A DNA stretch of 64,000 nt, taken from Pseudomonas lijiangensis. Its GTDB lineage: Bacteria; Pseudomonadota; Gammaproteobacteria; Pseudomonadales; Pseudomonadaceae. Each line of letters begins with the position of its first letter. Within the stretch, counting starts at the first letter, position 1. Both the position numbers and the translations under genes were made by a program. The stretch spans positions 558,001-622,000 of the forward strand of contig NZ_CP076668.1 of the NCBI RefSeq assembly GCF_018968705.1. The letters run 5' to 3'. This document shows, piece after piece, positions 17,590 to 25,915 of the stretch. The notes beneath the pieces were generated by a model. That model searched no databases, was not told where the DNA came from, and saw only the letters and a program-made list of their open reading frames with translations.

Positions 17590-18545
17590 TGCGCATTCTG
17601 GTCCTGACCTGCACGCCGAGAGAGCCCGATAACCGCCAGCTGTGGCAGGGCCTCAAGCGCTTTGGCGATGTGGAAGTGCGCTACGTCGATCGCGAGCAGC
17701 ACAAGCAGTTGGGCCGTGTCTTGAGCGGGATCGATTTCTCGCTCTATGACCGCGTCGTGGTCGATCTGCTCTTTCGCTATCTGTGCAGGCAGGCTCGTCA
17801 GCTCAAGCGTATTTCGGGGCTGCTGATCTACGAGGAAGACGCCTGTCAGGAGTTCATTTCCGGCTCGCGGTGGCAGGGGAAGTTTTCCGCTTTCTATCGC
17901 ACGATACCCAACGCCAGGGTAATCATGACCGGCTTTCGGGTCGCCGAACGCTTTCGTGAAATGGGCGTCGATGCCCATTTTCTGGCCAAGGGCTATAACT
18001 CTTCCTCGTTATACGTCAGTGGCATCGAGCGTGATATCGAACTGGGCTTCATCGGTCGTCTGGGCAGTGATACGTACCGTGAGCGGCGGGATTTCCTGCA
18101 AGGTGCTGTTGAGCGCTACCAGCTTGAGCTCATGCGAACTGCGCCCGGCGACGAGTACCGTGAAGCGCTCAATCGCATCCGGGTATTTGTCAGTGCGGAT
18201 ATCGGACTTGGCGAATACATGGCGAAGAACTTCGAGGCCATGGCGTGCGGCTGTGTATTGCTGGCTTACCGCCAGGGGCAGGGCGAAGAGCAGGCGATCG
18301 GCCTGGAAGATGGCGTCAATGCCATGCTCTACGGCAATGAACGGGAGTTCTCGGAAAAGCTGGCACTGTTACGCAGTGATCCCGCGTTGCTTGCCCGTGT
18401 CGGGGAGCAGGGGATGCTTTTTGCGCAGCAGTATCTTGATTACTTCAAGCAGTCCGAAGTCGTTTTTCGGCACCTTTCGCAGGATTTCCCGGAGCCTGAG
18501 GCCATGAGCTTCTTTGACCGGCTGATGCTCAGGCTCGGAAGATAA
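17589..18545 (+). CDS. CgeB-like glycosyltransferase, LPS core
   Basis: A 318-residue GT4/CgeB-type glycosyltransferase. The ATG at 17589 overlaps the preceding TGA and gives MRILVLTCTPREPDNRQLW; longer in-frame starts reach back into the previous gene. The C-terminal half has GFIGRLGSDTYRERRDFL, then the donor-site signature LGEYMAKNFEAMACGCVLLAYRQG with the conserved glutamate, and repeated leucine-rich ends. By position it corresponds to the pseudomonad outer-core transferase downstream of the carbamoyltransferase. It ends 15 bases before the stop of a convergent kinase-like gene, with no clear terminator between them. Confidence 0.85.
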   Translation: MRILVLTCTPREPDNRQLWQGLKRFGDVEVRYVDREQHKQLGRVLSGIDFSLYDRVVVDLLFRYLCRQARQLKRISGLLIYEEDACQEFISGSRWQGKFSAFYRTIPNARVIMTGFRVAERFREMGVDAHFLAKGYNSSSLYVSGIERDIELGFIGRLGSDTYRERRDFLQGAVERYQLELMRTAPGDEYREALNRIRVFVSADIGLGEYMAKNFEAMACGCVLLAYRQGQGEEQAIGLEDGVNAMLYGNEREFSEKLALLRSDPALLARVGEQGMLFAQQYLDYFKQSEVVFRHLSQDFPEPEAMSFFDRLMLRLGR

Positions 18546-18560
18546 TCGCTCCGGCTTTTC

Positions 18561-19178
18561 TCAGGCCCTTGCCTGATTCGCAGCCACGTCATAAGCACGC
18601 ATGAGCTCGTCCCACGGGAAATCGGAAATCTTGCTGCGCCGCAGGTAATTCTGCAGATGCTGGAAGTTGCGTCTTACCATCGACTTGCTGAGGGGCTTTC
18701 TCTTGAAACGGGTGTCGAGGAAGTCGATCAGGCCAAAACCCTGGTCGGGCGTACGCAGCACATTGCCAAGATGCAACGAGCGGAAATAGATGCCCCGTTG
18801 ATGCAGGAAGAGGATGTAGCGGGCAAGTTCGGGCAGCAGGTTCATGAACGTTTCGAACGACTGCTTGTAGAGCGAGTCCAGAGGCGTGCCGGGCAAGGGT
18901 TGATACAGGCACGCGCTGATGCCTTTGGAAGGCTCGACCCAGAACACATCGTTGACCTGCGGCGTGCTGATGCCGCGCTCGCGCAGGCGGCAGCTTTGCT
19001 GATAAAAACGTTGAGCATCGGGGTTCAAACGAACCAGAAACGGATGGCGCCTGCTGCGAAAAATCTTCAATAGCTCACCGCTGGCAAGGCTGATGACCTT
19101 GGGGCCATGGCTGTCTTTTTCCAGAACGGTCCCTTCGGTTAGCCAATCTTGCATTTGGTTCGCTGTTACAATGCGCAT
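18561..19178 (-). CDS. InaA/WaaP-like kinase-fold protein lacking the catalytic aspartate (PA4998-type)
   Basis: A 205-residue protein transcribed against the surrounding LPS genes, starting MRIVTANQMQDWL. It has the N-lobe lysine (ELLKIFRSRRHPF) and a C-lobe LIDFLDTRFKRK metal motif. The loop reads YFRSLHLGN, so serine 134 replaces the catalytic aspartate of HGDLxxxN. Proteins of this type in the same place are annotated as 'toluene tolerance' or LPS kinase. It may be inactive or use unusual chemistry. The start lies 33 bases from the msbA start on the other strand, so the two genes share a short divergent promoter region. The frame is intact. Confidence 0.83.
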   Translation of the reverse strand: MRIVTANQMQDWLTEGTVLEKDSHGPKVISLASGELLKIFRSRRHPFLVRLNPDAQRFYQQSCRLRERGISTPQVNDVFWVEPSKGISACLYQPLPGTPLDSLYKQSFETFMNLLPELARYILFLHQRGIYFRSLHLGNVLRTPDQGFGLIDFLDTRFKRKPLSKSMVRRNFQHLQNYLRRSKISDFPWDELMRAYDVAANQARA

Positions 19179-19211
19179 CTGTCTCTCTTATGAATGGTAC
19201 GGGGCGCTTTA

Positions 19212-20999
19212 ATGGCCAGTTCTACCCAGCAGTCAAGCATGAAAATCTATCTGAGATTGTTGAAATACGTGGTCCCCTACTGGAGGTCGTTTGCCGTAAG
19301 TATCATCGGCTTTCTTCTGTTTGCCTCCAGTCAGCCCATGCTGGCCGACATGCTCAAACACTTTCTCAATGCCCTGCAGGAGCCGGATGGCAGCAAGTTT
19401 CTTGGCGTATCGCTGATTCTCGGGGTACCGCTGCTGATTGTACTCATTGCGGTCTACCAAGGCATAGGCTCATTTTTGGGTAACTATTACCTGGCAAAAG
19501 TGGCTCGTGGCGTCGTTCATGACCTGCGCTGCTCCCTGTTCGATAACCTGCTGACGCTGCCAAACCGTTATTTCGATAACCACAATTCGGGCCATCTGAT
19601 CTCGCGCATCACCTACAACGTGACCATGGTCACCGGTGCTGCCACCGATGCAATCAAGGTGGTGATTCGCGAAGGCCTGACGGTTGTCTTCCTGCTCGCT
19701 TATCTGCTGTACAGCAACTGGAAGATGACCCTCGTCATGCTGGCCATCCTGCCGATCATCGCAATCATGGTCAGCAGCGCCAGCAAGAAATTCCGCAAGC
19801 AGAGCAAGAAGATCCAGGAAGCCATGGGCGACGTTACCCATGTGGCGTCCGAAGCTATCCAGGGCTATCGGGTTGTGCGCAGTTTCGGCGGCGAAACTTA
19901 CGAGAAGCAGCGTTTTCATGACGCCAGCGCCAGCAACATGAACCGCAGCCTGGGGATGACCCGCACGCAGTCCATCTATACCCCGATGCTGCAACTGGTC
20001 ATTTATGTGGCGATGGCGATTCTGATGTATCTGGTGCTGTACATGCGCGGTGACGCCTCTGCTGGCGAACTGATTGCCTACATCACGGCGGCAGGTCTGT
20101 TGCCAAAGCCGATTCGTCAGCTTTCGGAAGTGAGTGCGACCATCCAGAAGGGCCTGGCGGCTGCCGAAAACATTTTCGAGCAACTGGACGAAGAGCCTGA
20201 AGTGGACAGCGGCACCTGCGAGCAGGAGAACATCTCCGGTCGTCTGGAAGTGCGTAACCTGACGTTCTCCTATCCCAATGTCGAAACGCCTGTGCTCAAG
20301 GATATTTCCTTTACCGCCGAGCCCGGGAAAATGGTCGCGCTGGTGGGGCGTTCGGGTAGCGGCAAGTCCACACTGGCCAACCTGATTCCGCGTTTCTACC
20401 ATCACAGCGAAGGGCAGATCCTTCTCGATGGTGTCGATGTCGAAGATTACAAACTGAACAATCTGCGCCAGCACATCGCGCTGGTGAACCAGCAGGTCAC
20501 CCTGTTCAACGATACCGTTACCAACAACATCGCCTACGGTGATCTTGCCGGTGCGCCTATCGAAGACGTGCAAAAGGCTGCCGAAGCCGCCTATGCCGCC
20601 GAGTTCATCGTACAGATGCCTCAGGGCTACGAGACGCTGGTGGGCGAGAACGGTGTCCTGCTTTCCGGCGGGCAGCGTCAGCGTCTGGCGATTGCTCGTG
20701 CGCTGCTCAAGAATGCGCCGCTGCTGATCCTCGACGAAGCGACTTCGGCACTTGATACCGAGTCCGAGCGCCATATCCAGGCAGCACTGGATGAAGTGGT
20801 CAAGGGACGTACGACGCTGGTCATTGCTCACCGCCTGACCACCATCGAGAAGGCCGATCTGATCCTGGTCATGGACCGTGGGCAGATTGTCGAGCGCGGT
20901 ACCCATGAGCAACTGCTTGCTCTCAATGGTTACTACGCACGTCTTCACGAGAAGGATTTCAAGGAAGAAAGCGAGGGCGTTACAGGAGGCGCCCTTTGA
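19212..20999 (+). CDS. msbA: Lipid A export ABC transporter, ATP-binding/permease protein
   Basis: A 595-residue half-transporter that flips core-lipid A across the inner membrane. Six membrane helices lie in roughly residues 25-310 (WRSFAVSIIGFLLFASS is the first). The ATPase domain has Walker A GRSGSGKST (lysine 385), signature LSGGQ (484-488) and Walker B LLILDEATS (aspartate 508). The ATG at 19212 was chosen over an upstream GTG at 19194. Length agrees with the family (about 580-605). It is coupled to the Mig-14 homologue by a four-base overlap (TTGA). Its position among core-assembly genes fits its role of moving their product. Confidence 0.95.
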   Translation: MASSTQQSSMKIYLRLLKYVVPYWRSFAVSIIGFLLFASSQPMLADMLKHFLNALQEPDGSKFLGVSLILGVPLLIVLIAVYQGIGSFLGNYYLAKVARGVVHDLRCSLFDNLLTLPNRYFDNHNSGHLISRITYNVTMVTGAATDAIKVVIREGLTVVFLLAYLLYSNWKMTLVMLAILPIIAIMVSSASKKFRKQSKKIQEAMGDVTHVASEAIQGYRVVRSFGGETYEKQRFHDASASNMNRSLGMTRTQSIYTPMLQLVIYVAMAILMYLVLYMRGDASAGELIAYITAAGLLPKPIRQLSEVSATIQKGLAAAENIFEQLDEEPEVDSGTCEQENISGRLEVRNLTFSYPNVETPVLKDISFTAEPGKMVALVGRSGSGKSTLANLIPRFYHHSEGQILLDGVDVEDYKLNNLRQHIALVNQQVTLFNDTVTNNIAYGDLAGAPIEDVQKAAEAAYAAEFIVQMPQGYETLVGENGVLLSGGQRQRLAIARALLKNAPLLILDEATSALDTESERHIQAALDEVVKGRTTLVIAHRLTTIEKADLILVMDRGQIVERGTHEQLLALNGYYARLHEKDFKEESEGVTGGAL

Positions 21000-21895
21000 T
21001 TCTCGGGCATCTTCGCAGTTGGCGTGAGCGTGGCTGGACCCCTGTTGATGCAAGCGAGTATGCCCGTATCTGGGAACGCTATGGTGGCAGTGTTGCCACC
21101 CATCCTCAGGTCATAGAGCGGTTGTCATCGCTGGTCGGCATCCCCGTGCGCTACCTGGCCGTAGTGCGCGACGGCCAGACGATTGCCGGGCTGCCAGCCT
21201 GGGGGCGTCATATTGCGCTTTCGCGTGATGTCACCAAGCGCAAGGGATTGCGTGGCATGTTCGATCTGGGCAACTCAGAGATCATCCTGCCCATAGCGGC
21301 AGATTGCACGGTGCCAGTGCGCCATCGCATGCGCTATGTCTCGGAACTCAACAGTGGCCGGGTCGGCAACCTGCGCCTTCAGTCCGAAGGCTTGGCGATG
21401 GCTCGTCGTCCCGAGGAATACAGCAAGAAGTTTCGTTATAACCAGCGTCGCGAGCAGCGCTTGCTGGAGGAGGCTGGCGGGCTGATTCGCCCGATGAGTG
21501 AGCTGACCTCCGCCGAGCAGGCTTCGATCTACGCAGACCTGTTTCACAAGCGCTGGGGGTTCGACGTACCCGGCAAGGATCATCTGACGGAAGTATTTTC
21601 CCTGTTGCGGGAATTCATGACGGGGTCGGTTGTGTACGTGGCCGACCGTCCTGCGGCCATACAGGTGCTGTACCGTGTCGATGCGCCTGAATGGGTGAGT
21701 CTCGAGTACGTCAATGGCGGCGTCGATCCGCAGTTCAATGAACTGAGCCCCGGTAGTGTCCTGAGTTTCGTGAACACCCAGACGCAATGGGAATACGCAG
21801 ATTCCCTGGGCAAGCCATTGCGTTATTCGTTTGGTCGCGCAGACCGGGAATACAAAAGCCGCTGGTGTAACACTCACCCGGTGTATCAGATTTAA
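20996..21895 (+). CDS. Mig-14 family protein (antimicrobial peptide tolerance)
   Basis: A 299-residue member of the Mig-14 family, first described in Salmonella for survival of cationic peptides and in macrophages; the P. aeruginosa homologue lies in the same LPS block. The chain looks like a GNAT/FemAB-type acyl transfer fold: MARRPEEYSKKFRYNQRREQ in the middle and SVLSFVNTQTQWEYADSLG near the end are the recognisable segments. The start is the TTG at 20996, which overlaps the msbA stop and is preceded by AGGAGGC. No signal peptide is visible, so it probably acts at the cytoplasmic face of the inner membrane. The enzymatic reaction is not established. Confidence 0.87.
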   Translation: MILGHLRSWRERGWTPVDASEYARIWERYGGSVATHPQVIERLSSLVGIPVRYLAVVRDGQTIAGLPAWGRHIALSRDVTKRKGLRGMFDLGNSEIILPIAADCTVPVRHRMRYVSELNSGRVGNLRLQSEGLAMARRPEEYSKKFRYNQRREQRLLEEAGGLIRPMSELTSAEQASIYADLFHKRWGFDVPGKDHLTEVFSLLREFMTGSVVYVADRPAAIQVLYRVDAPEWVSLEYVNGGVDPQFNELSPGSVLSFVNTQTQWEYADSLGKPLRYSFGRADREYKSRWCNTHPVYQI

Positions 21896-21909
21896 AGAAG
21901 AGGGCTGCC

Positions 21910-23337
21910 ATGAGCGGGCGTAAGGACGAGTTGCTGAAGCGCCACAGGCGACGTAAGCGTTACCTGGCCGTTTCAGTGCTGATTGCACTGGTGCTGGTGG
22001 GTGTTCTTGTTACATGGTGGGTGCCGCCCGTGCTTGTGCTTCTGGCCTGGGTGGCTCACGAGGCCTGGTTTGCAGATCACCTGTTCTACGAGCCTGGCAG
22101 TGACTATTGCTACGACTTCCCGGACAGCGCCCGTGTTATTGAAGTCGGGTTGCGCAACGGCACGCTGGAACTGCCGACCGGAGCATCGCTGTCAGGCAGC
22201 GACACCCTGATTCTGGCTGTTGAACTCAAGGCCAACTGGCTGGGACGCTGGCTTGATCCTTATGTGCGTGTGGGTAACGATCGTCAGGATTTCGAGCGCG
22301 GGGTCGCAGGCAGGCGCTATCTGAACCTGACAGGCCAGGAAGCGGCATTGATGCAGGGGACGCTTTCACTTGTCCCGCACCGCTGCAAGGCCGTTGGTTC
22401 GCTCACGCTCTATGCCATGAGCAATCCCGATTACAGCGCTCAATCGCTTCTGGTGCTGGCCCCTCATGCCGATGATGCAGAACTTGCGGCCTTCGGCCTT
22501 TACAGTCGCGCACCTGATGCCGCGATCATGACCCTGACCCAGGGCGAGATAGAAGCCGAGAGCTACCGTCGCTTTGGTCTGGACGCTGAGCAGTCTGCGG
22601 TGCTCAAGGGGCGTCTGCGGACCTGGGACAGTCTGGCTGTGCCTTTGTGGGGCGGCGTGGCTCAGGATCATTGTGTCCAGTTGGGTTATTACTGTTTGCG
22701 TCTGCCTGAAATGCAGGCGCAGCCCACCGTGCCGTTCGGCTCCCGCGAGTCAGGGGAGAGCGATATCCGTCTCTGGCGCAAGGCCTCGGCCTTTGCCTTG
22801 CCTTCCGAGGCTGACGGGCTGGCGACCTGGAACAATCTGGTGGCTGACATTGTGCGTGTCCTGGAACATTTCAGACCGCAAGTAGTTGTCACGCCGCATC
22901 TGGAGCTGGATCCTCACCGTGACCATGTCGCCGCGACCGAGGCCTTGCTGCAGGCCATCGAGTTGAGCGAGTGGCGTCCCGGTACATTGCTGTTGTATGC
23001 CAATCACCTGCATGACAATGACCGCTGGCCCATGGGCCCGGCAGATTACGGTATAGCCTTGCCACCGGCGACGGCTGCGATGAAGCCTCTGGCTGTCTGC
23101 AGCATCCTTCTGGATGGCGCTCAACGCATGGACAAGGCAATGGCTCTGGCCATGCAGCATGACCTGCAGGATCCGCTGCCTTTCAAAAAGCAGGTCCGGC
23201 GGTGGATTCAGCAGTTGCTGGCTGGCAGGCGCTGGCCTGTTACAGGCAGTAACGAGTTTTTCCGCAAGGCTGTACGGCGCCATGAGCTGTTCTGGGTGCA
23301 GGATGTCAAACCTCGCACCAGCGCCGAAAAGGTATAG
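21910..23337 (+). CDS. dnpA: DnpA-like PIG-L family de-N-acetylase
   Basis: A 475-residue membrane-anchored PIG-L deacetylase. The N-terminus is very basic (KRHRRRKR), followed by one or two hydrophobic helices (about residues 18-50). The zinc/deacetylase motif is PHADDAELAA at 185-194, with a second histidine motif LDPHRDHVAATEA further on. In P. aeruginosa the equivalent gene (dnpA) sits in the LPS cluster and affects fluoroquinolone persistence. The substrate is probably an N-acetylated core or surface sugar, which is inference. The gene follows the Mig-14 homologue by 14 bases and precedes hldE after a promoter-sized gap. The extension between helix and catalytic domain (about 50-180) is of unknown function. 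Confidence 0.85.
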   Translation: MSGRKDELLKRHRRRKRYLAVSVLIALVLVGVLVTWWVPPVLVLLAWVAHEAWFADHLFYEPGSDYCYDFPDSARVIEVGLRNGTLELPTGASLSGSDTLILAVELKANWLGRWLDPYVRVGNDRQDFERGVAGRRYLNLTGQEAALMQGTLSLVPHRCKAVGSLTLYAMSNPDYSAQSLLVLAPHADDAELAAFGLYSRAPDAAIMTLTQGEIEAESYRRFGLDAEQSAVLKGRLRTWDSLAVPLWGGVAQDHCVQLGYYCLRLPEMQAQPTVPFGSRESGESDIRLWRKASAFALPSEADGLATWNNLVADIVRVLEHFRPQVVVTPHLELDPHRDHVAATEALLQAIELSEWRPGTLLLYANHLHDNDRWPMGPADYGIALPPATAAMKPLAVCSILLDGAQRMDKAMALAMQHDLQDPLPFKKQVRRWIQQLLAGRRWPVTGSNEFFRKAVRRHELFWVQDVKPRTSAEKV

Positions 23338-23407
23338 CTGCTTGCTGGCGTCTTGAGCCAAATTGGCTATGTTATGATCCGCGTCGTTTTTTGCCCCTGG
23401 AGTTTCC

Positions 23408-24829
23408 ATGAAGTTGTCCATGCCGCGTTTCGATCAAGCGCCTGTCCTTGTGGTCGGCGATGTCATGCTCGACCGGTACTGGCATGGTGGTACCTCACGG
23501 ATCTCTCCTGAGGCACCGGTGCCGGTCGTCAAGGTCGACCAGATCGAAGACCGTCCCGGCGGTGCTGCCAACGTTGCGTTGAACATCGCCGCCCTGGGTG
23601 CGCCTGCCGCGCTGGTTGGCGTGACCGGCGAAGACGAAGCTGCCGAAAGCCTGGCCAACAGCCTGAAGGCTGCCGGTGTGCGTGCGCACTTCCAGCGTAT
23701 TGCCCATCAGCCGACCATCGTCAAACTGCGGGTCATGAGCCGTCACCAGCAATTGCTGCGCATCGACTTTGAAGAACCCTTCATGACCGACGCCCTGGCC
23801 TTGAGCGTGGAAGTCGATACCCTGCTCGATGGCATCAAGGTGCTGGTACTTTCCGATTACGGCAAGGGCGCCCTGAAAAACCATCAGGTGCTGATCAAGG
23901 CTGCACGTGATCGAGGCATTCCGGTGCTGGCCGATCCCAAGGGCAAGGACTTTGCCATCTACCGGGGTGCGAGCCTGATTACCCCGAACCTGAGCGAGTT
24001 TGAAGCCATCGTCGGCCATTGTGTCGACGAGAGCGATCTGGTCGCCAAGGGCGCAAAACTGATGAACGAGCTGGAGCTGGGCGCGTTGCTGGTTACCCGT
24101 GGTGAGCACGGCATGACCCTGCTGCGTCTCGACCATCCACCTTTGCATCTGCCGGCCCGCGCCCGTGAAGTATTCGATGTGACCGGTGCTGGCGATACGG
24201 TCATTTCCACACTGGCGGCAGCCATTGCCGCTGGCGAAGACCTGCCTCACGCCGTGGCTCTGGCGAATCTGGCGGCAGGTATCGTCGTCGGCAAGCTGGG
24301 GACCGCGGCGATCAGCGCTCCGGAACTGCGCCGTGCCATTCAGCGTGAAGAAGGCTCCGAGCGCGGTGTTCTGGGGCTGGAGCAACTGCTGCTGGCCATT
24401 GACGACGCTCGTGCCCACCAGGAGAAGATCGTCTTCACCAACGGCTGTTTCGACATTCTGCATGCAGGCCATGTGACCTACCTGGAGCAGGCCCGCGCTC
24501 AGGGTGATCGCCTGATCGTCGCAATCAATGACGATGCTTCCGTCAGCCGCCTCAAAGGTCCGGGTCGTCCGATCAACAGCGTTGACCGCCGTATGGCCGT
24601 TCTGGCCGGTCTGGGCGCTGTGGACTGGGTGATCAGCTTCCCTGAAGGCACCCCGGAAAACCTGCTGCGCCATGTCAAACCGGACGTGCTGGTCAAGGGC
24701 GGCGACTACGGAATCGATCAGGTGGTCGGCGCTGAAATCGTCCAGGCCTATGGTGGTGAAGTGAAGGTCTTGGGGCTGGTTGAAAACAGCTCGACCACCG
24801 CGATTGTCGAGAAAATCCGCGGGCAGTGA
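23408..24829 (+). CDS. hldE: Bifunctional heptose-7-phosphate kinase / heptose-1-phosphate adenylyltransferase
   Basis: A 473-residue two-domain enzyme making ADP-D-glycero-beta-D-manno-heptose, the precursor used by WaaC and WaaF after epimerisation. Residues 1 to about 318 form a ribokinase-type kinase with the GAGD motif (TGAGD, aspartate 263 as catalytic base). The C-terminal nucleotidyltransferase starts near 340 with TNGCFDILHAGH, the HAGH (352-355) being the catalytic signature. The length is typical (about 474). A 70-base upstream gap contains TATGATCC at 23373, a possible -10 box, so it may have its own promoter. A repeat hairpin follows the stop. Confidence 0.96.
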   Translation: MKLSMPRFDQAPVLVVGDVMLDRYWHGGTSRISPEAPVPVVKVDQIEDRPGGAANVALNIAALGAPAALVGVTGEDEAAESLANSLKAAGVRAHFQRIAHQPTIVKLRVMSRHQQLLRIDFEEPFMTDALALSVEVDTLLDGIKVLVLSDYGKGALKNHQVLIKAARDRGIPVLADPKGKDFAIYRGASLITPNLSEFEAIVGHCVDESDLVAKGAKLMNELELGALLVTRGEHGMTLLRLDHPPLHLPARAREVFDVTGAGDTVISTLAAAIAAGEDLPHAVALANLAAGIVVGKLGTAAISAPELRRAIQREEGSERGVLGLEQLLLAIDDARAHQEKIVFTNGCFDILHAGHVTYLEQARAQGDRLIVAINDDASVSRLKGPGRPINSVDRRMAVLAGLGAVDWVISFPEGTPENLLRHVKPDVLVKGGDYGIDQVVGAEIVQAYGGEVKVLGLVENSSTTAIVEKIRGQ

Positions 24830-24845
24830 TCGGCGGACAATGATT

Positions 24846-24899
24846 GTGGGAGCAAATTTATTCGCGAAAGGCTATTTTCGCGAATAAATTCGCTCCCAC
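24846..24899. repeat. Paired GTGGGAGC intergenic repeat (hairpin)
   Basis: GTGGGAGCAAATTTATTCGC and its inverted partner (ending CGCTCCCAC) flank a short GAAAGGCTATTTTC centre. It sits between the convergent ends of hldE and the next reverse-strand gene, where it could act as a two-way terminator or transcript stabiliser. It is the same family as copies at 29689, 33492, 43806 and 56717. Confidence 0.85.
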
Positions 24900-24916
24900 C
24901 TGTTATTTAGCAAAGC

Positions 24917-25879
24917 CTATTTACTCAGGCTCTTGCGCGCCATCTGCAGTAACTCCCTGGCCTTGCCGGTCAGGTTCTTGAGGCCGCTCTTTCTGGGTGG
25001 TGGTGTCAGGCCTTGCTGCCGGAGCCAGTCCTTCCAGCGAATCCGCTCTTCATGCACCACCCAGCCATCCTGGGCGGCGAAGCTTTCTGCCAGGTACAGG
25101 CCGCGTGTACTGACCGGCGCGAGCTTGTCCTGCTTGAGGGTATAAAGCTCGGGCAGCGGCACGCCGTTTTCCAGCGGCATCAGATACAGGTCGGGCTTGC
25201 TGCGGTTGAGGCGGGCGACCAGTTGCTCTTTTTCCAGGGTTTCATCCACATGAAACAGGCTCAGGGGACGTGCTTCCTTGGGAATCTCCAGGCGCATGTC
25301 GTAGATCAGTTGCAGTGACGCGGTCGGCAAATGCACGTAGGCGCGTGGACGCTCGATCAGGGTCATGCTGCCACAGCGCACCGGGCGTGCCGCGCCCGAC
25401 AGTGAACTCAGACGAAAAGGCATGGCCTCGCGATAGTGCAGCGCCGCCGCATAAGGGGCCGGTAACCAGGTGTCGTTGAAACGCCCGCTCAGCCAGCCCT
25501 GAGGCGTTTCGATCAGGCACTCTTCAGCGACCTCCTGAATGGCGGTGTGCAGCGGCAGGGTGATTTCGTGAGCCGGTACGTAACCGGAAATCAGCTTGAG
25601 TACCACATCGCCACGGTCCTGGCGCCGTTGCCTGACCAGCACCCAGTAATCGCGATTCTGCCAGTTCAGGGTCAGCCGTATCGACACGCCCAGGTTGGCC
25701 AGCTCCGTGGCGAAGCGCTCGTTGTCCGGGACTTCGATCTTGCGGCGACGCTGCAAGGTCTGGGAAAAATTCAACGGCATCCCGACGCTCTGATAACTCA
25801 GGCTATCGGGAGTGGCTTCGACGAATAACGGCAGGGTCTTGAAGTCGCTGGGGTTTTTCCGGATCAGGGTTCGCGGCAT
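24917..25879 (-). CDS. Conserved Pseudomonas protein of unknown function
   Basis: A 320-residue protein, not assigned to a family with confidence; relatives in Pseudomonas genomes lie beside this aldo/keto reductase, sometimes under unsupported names. It starts MPRTLIRKNPSDFKTLP after AAGGAGCCGAT, a strong ribosome-binding site. Mid-chain, AIQEVAEECLIET (residues 113-125) looks like a weak Nudix helix (REXXEEXG with glutamine for arginine and cysteine for glycine). Earlier a strand-rich segment (DYWVLVRQRRQDRGDVVLKL) and late a basic tail (GKARELLQMARKS) are seen. There is no signal peptide or membrane helix. It is the last gene of a reverse-strand operon, 36 bases after the reductase. Confidence 0.75.
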   Translation of the reverse strand: MPRTLIRKNPSDFKTLPLFVEATPDSLSYQSVGMPLNFSQTLQRRRKIEVPDNERFATELANLGVSIRLTLNWQNRDYWVLVRQRRQDRGDVVLKLISGYVPAHEITLPLHTAIQEVAEECLIETPQGWLSGRFNDTWLPAPYAAALHYREAMPFRLSSLSGAARPVRCGSMTLIERPRAYVHLPTASLQLIYDMRLEIPKEARPLSLFHVDETLEKEQLVARLNRSKPDLYLMPLENGVPLPELYTLKQDKLAPVSTRGLYLAESFAAQDGWVVHEERIRWKDWLRQQGLTPPPRKSGLKNLTGKARELLQMARKSLSK

Positions 25880-25915
25880 ATCGGCTCCTTCTTGCGTTGG
25901 GGTCGGCCGCCTGCA

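Noticed and set aside
23353-23378. TTGAGC...TATGAT as a hldE promoter
   Set aside because: The spacing is only 14 bases, too short for a normal sigma-70 promoter; a -10 alone is not enough.
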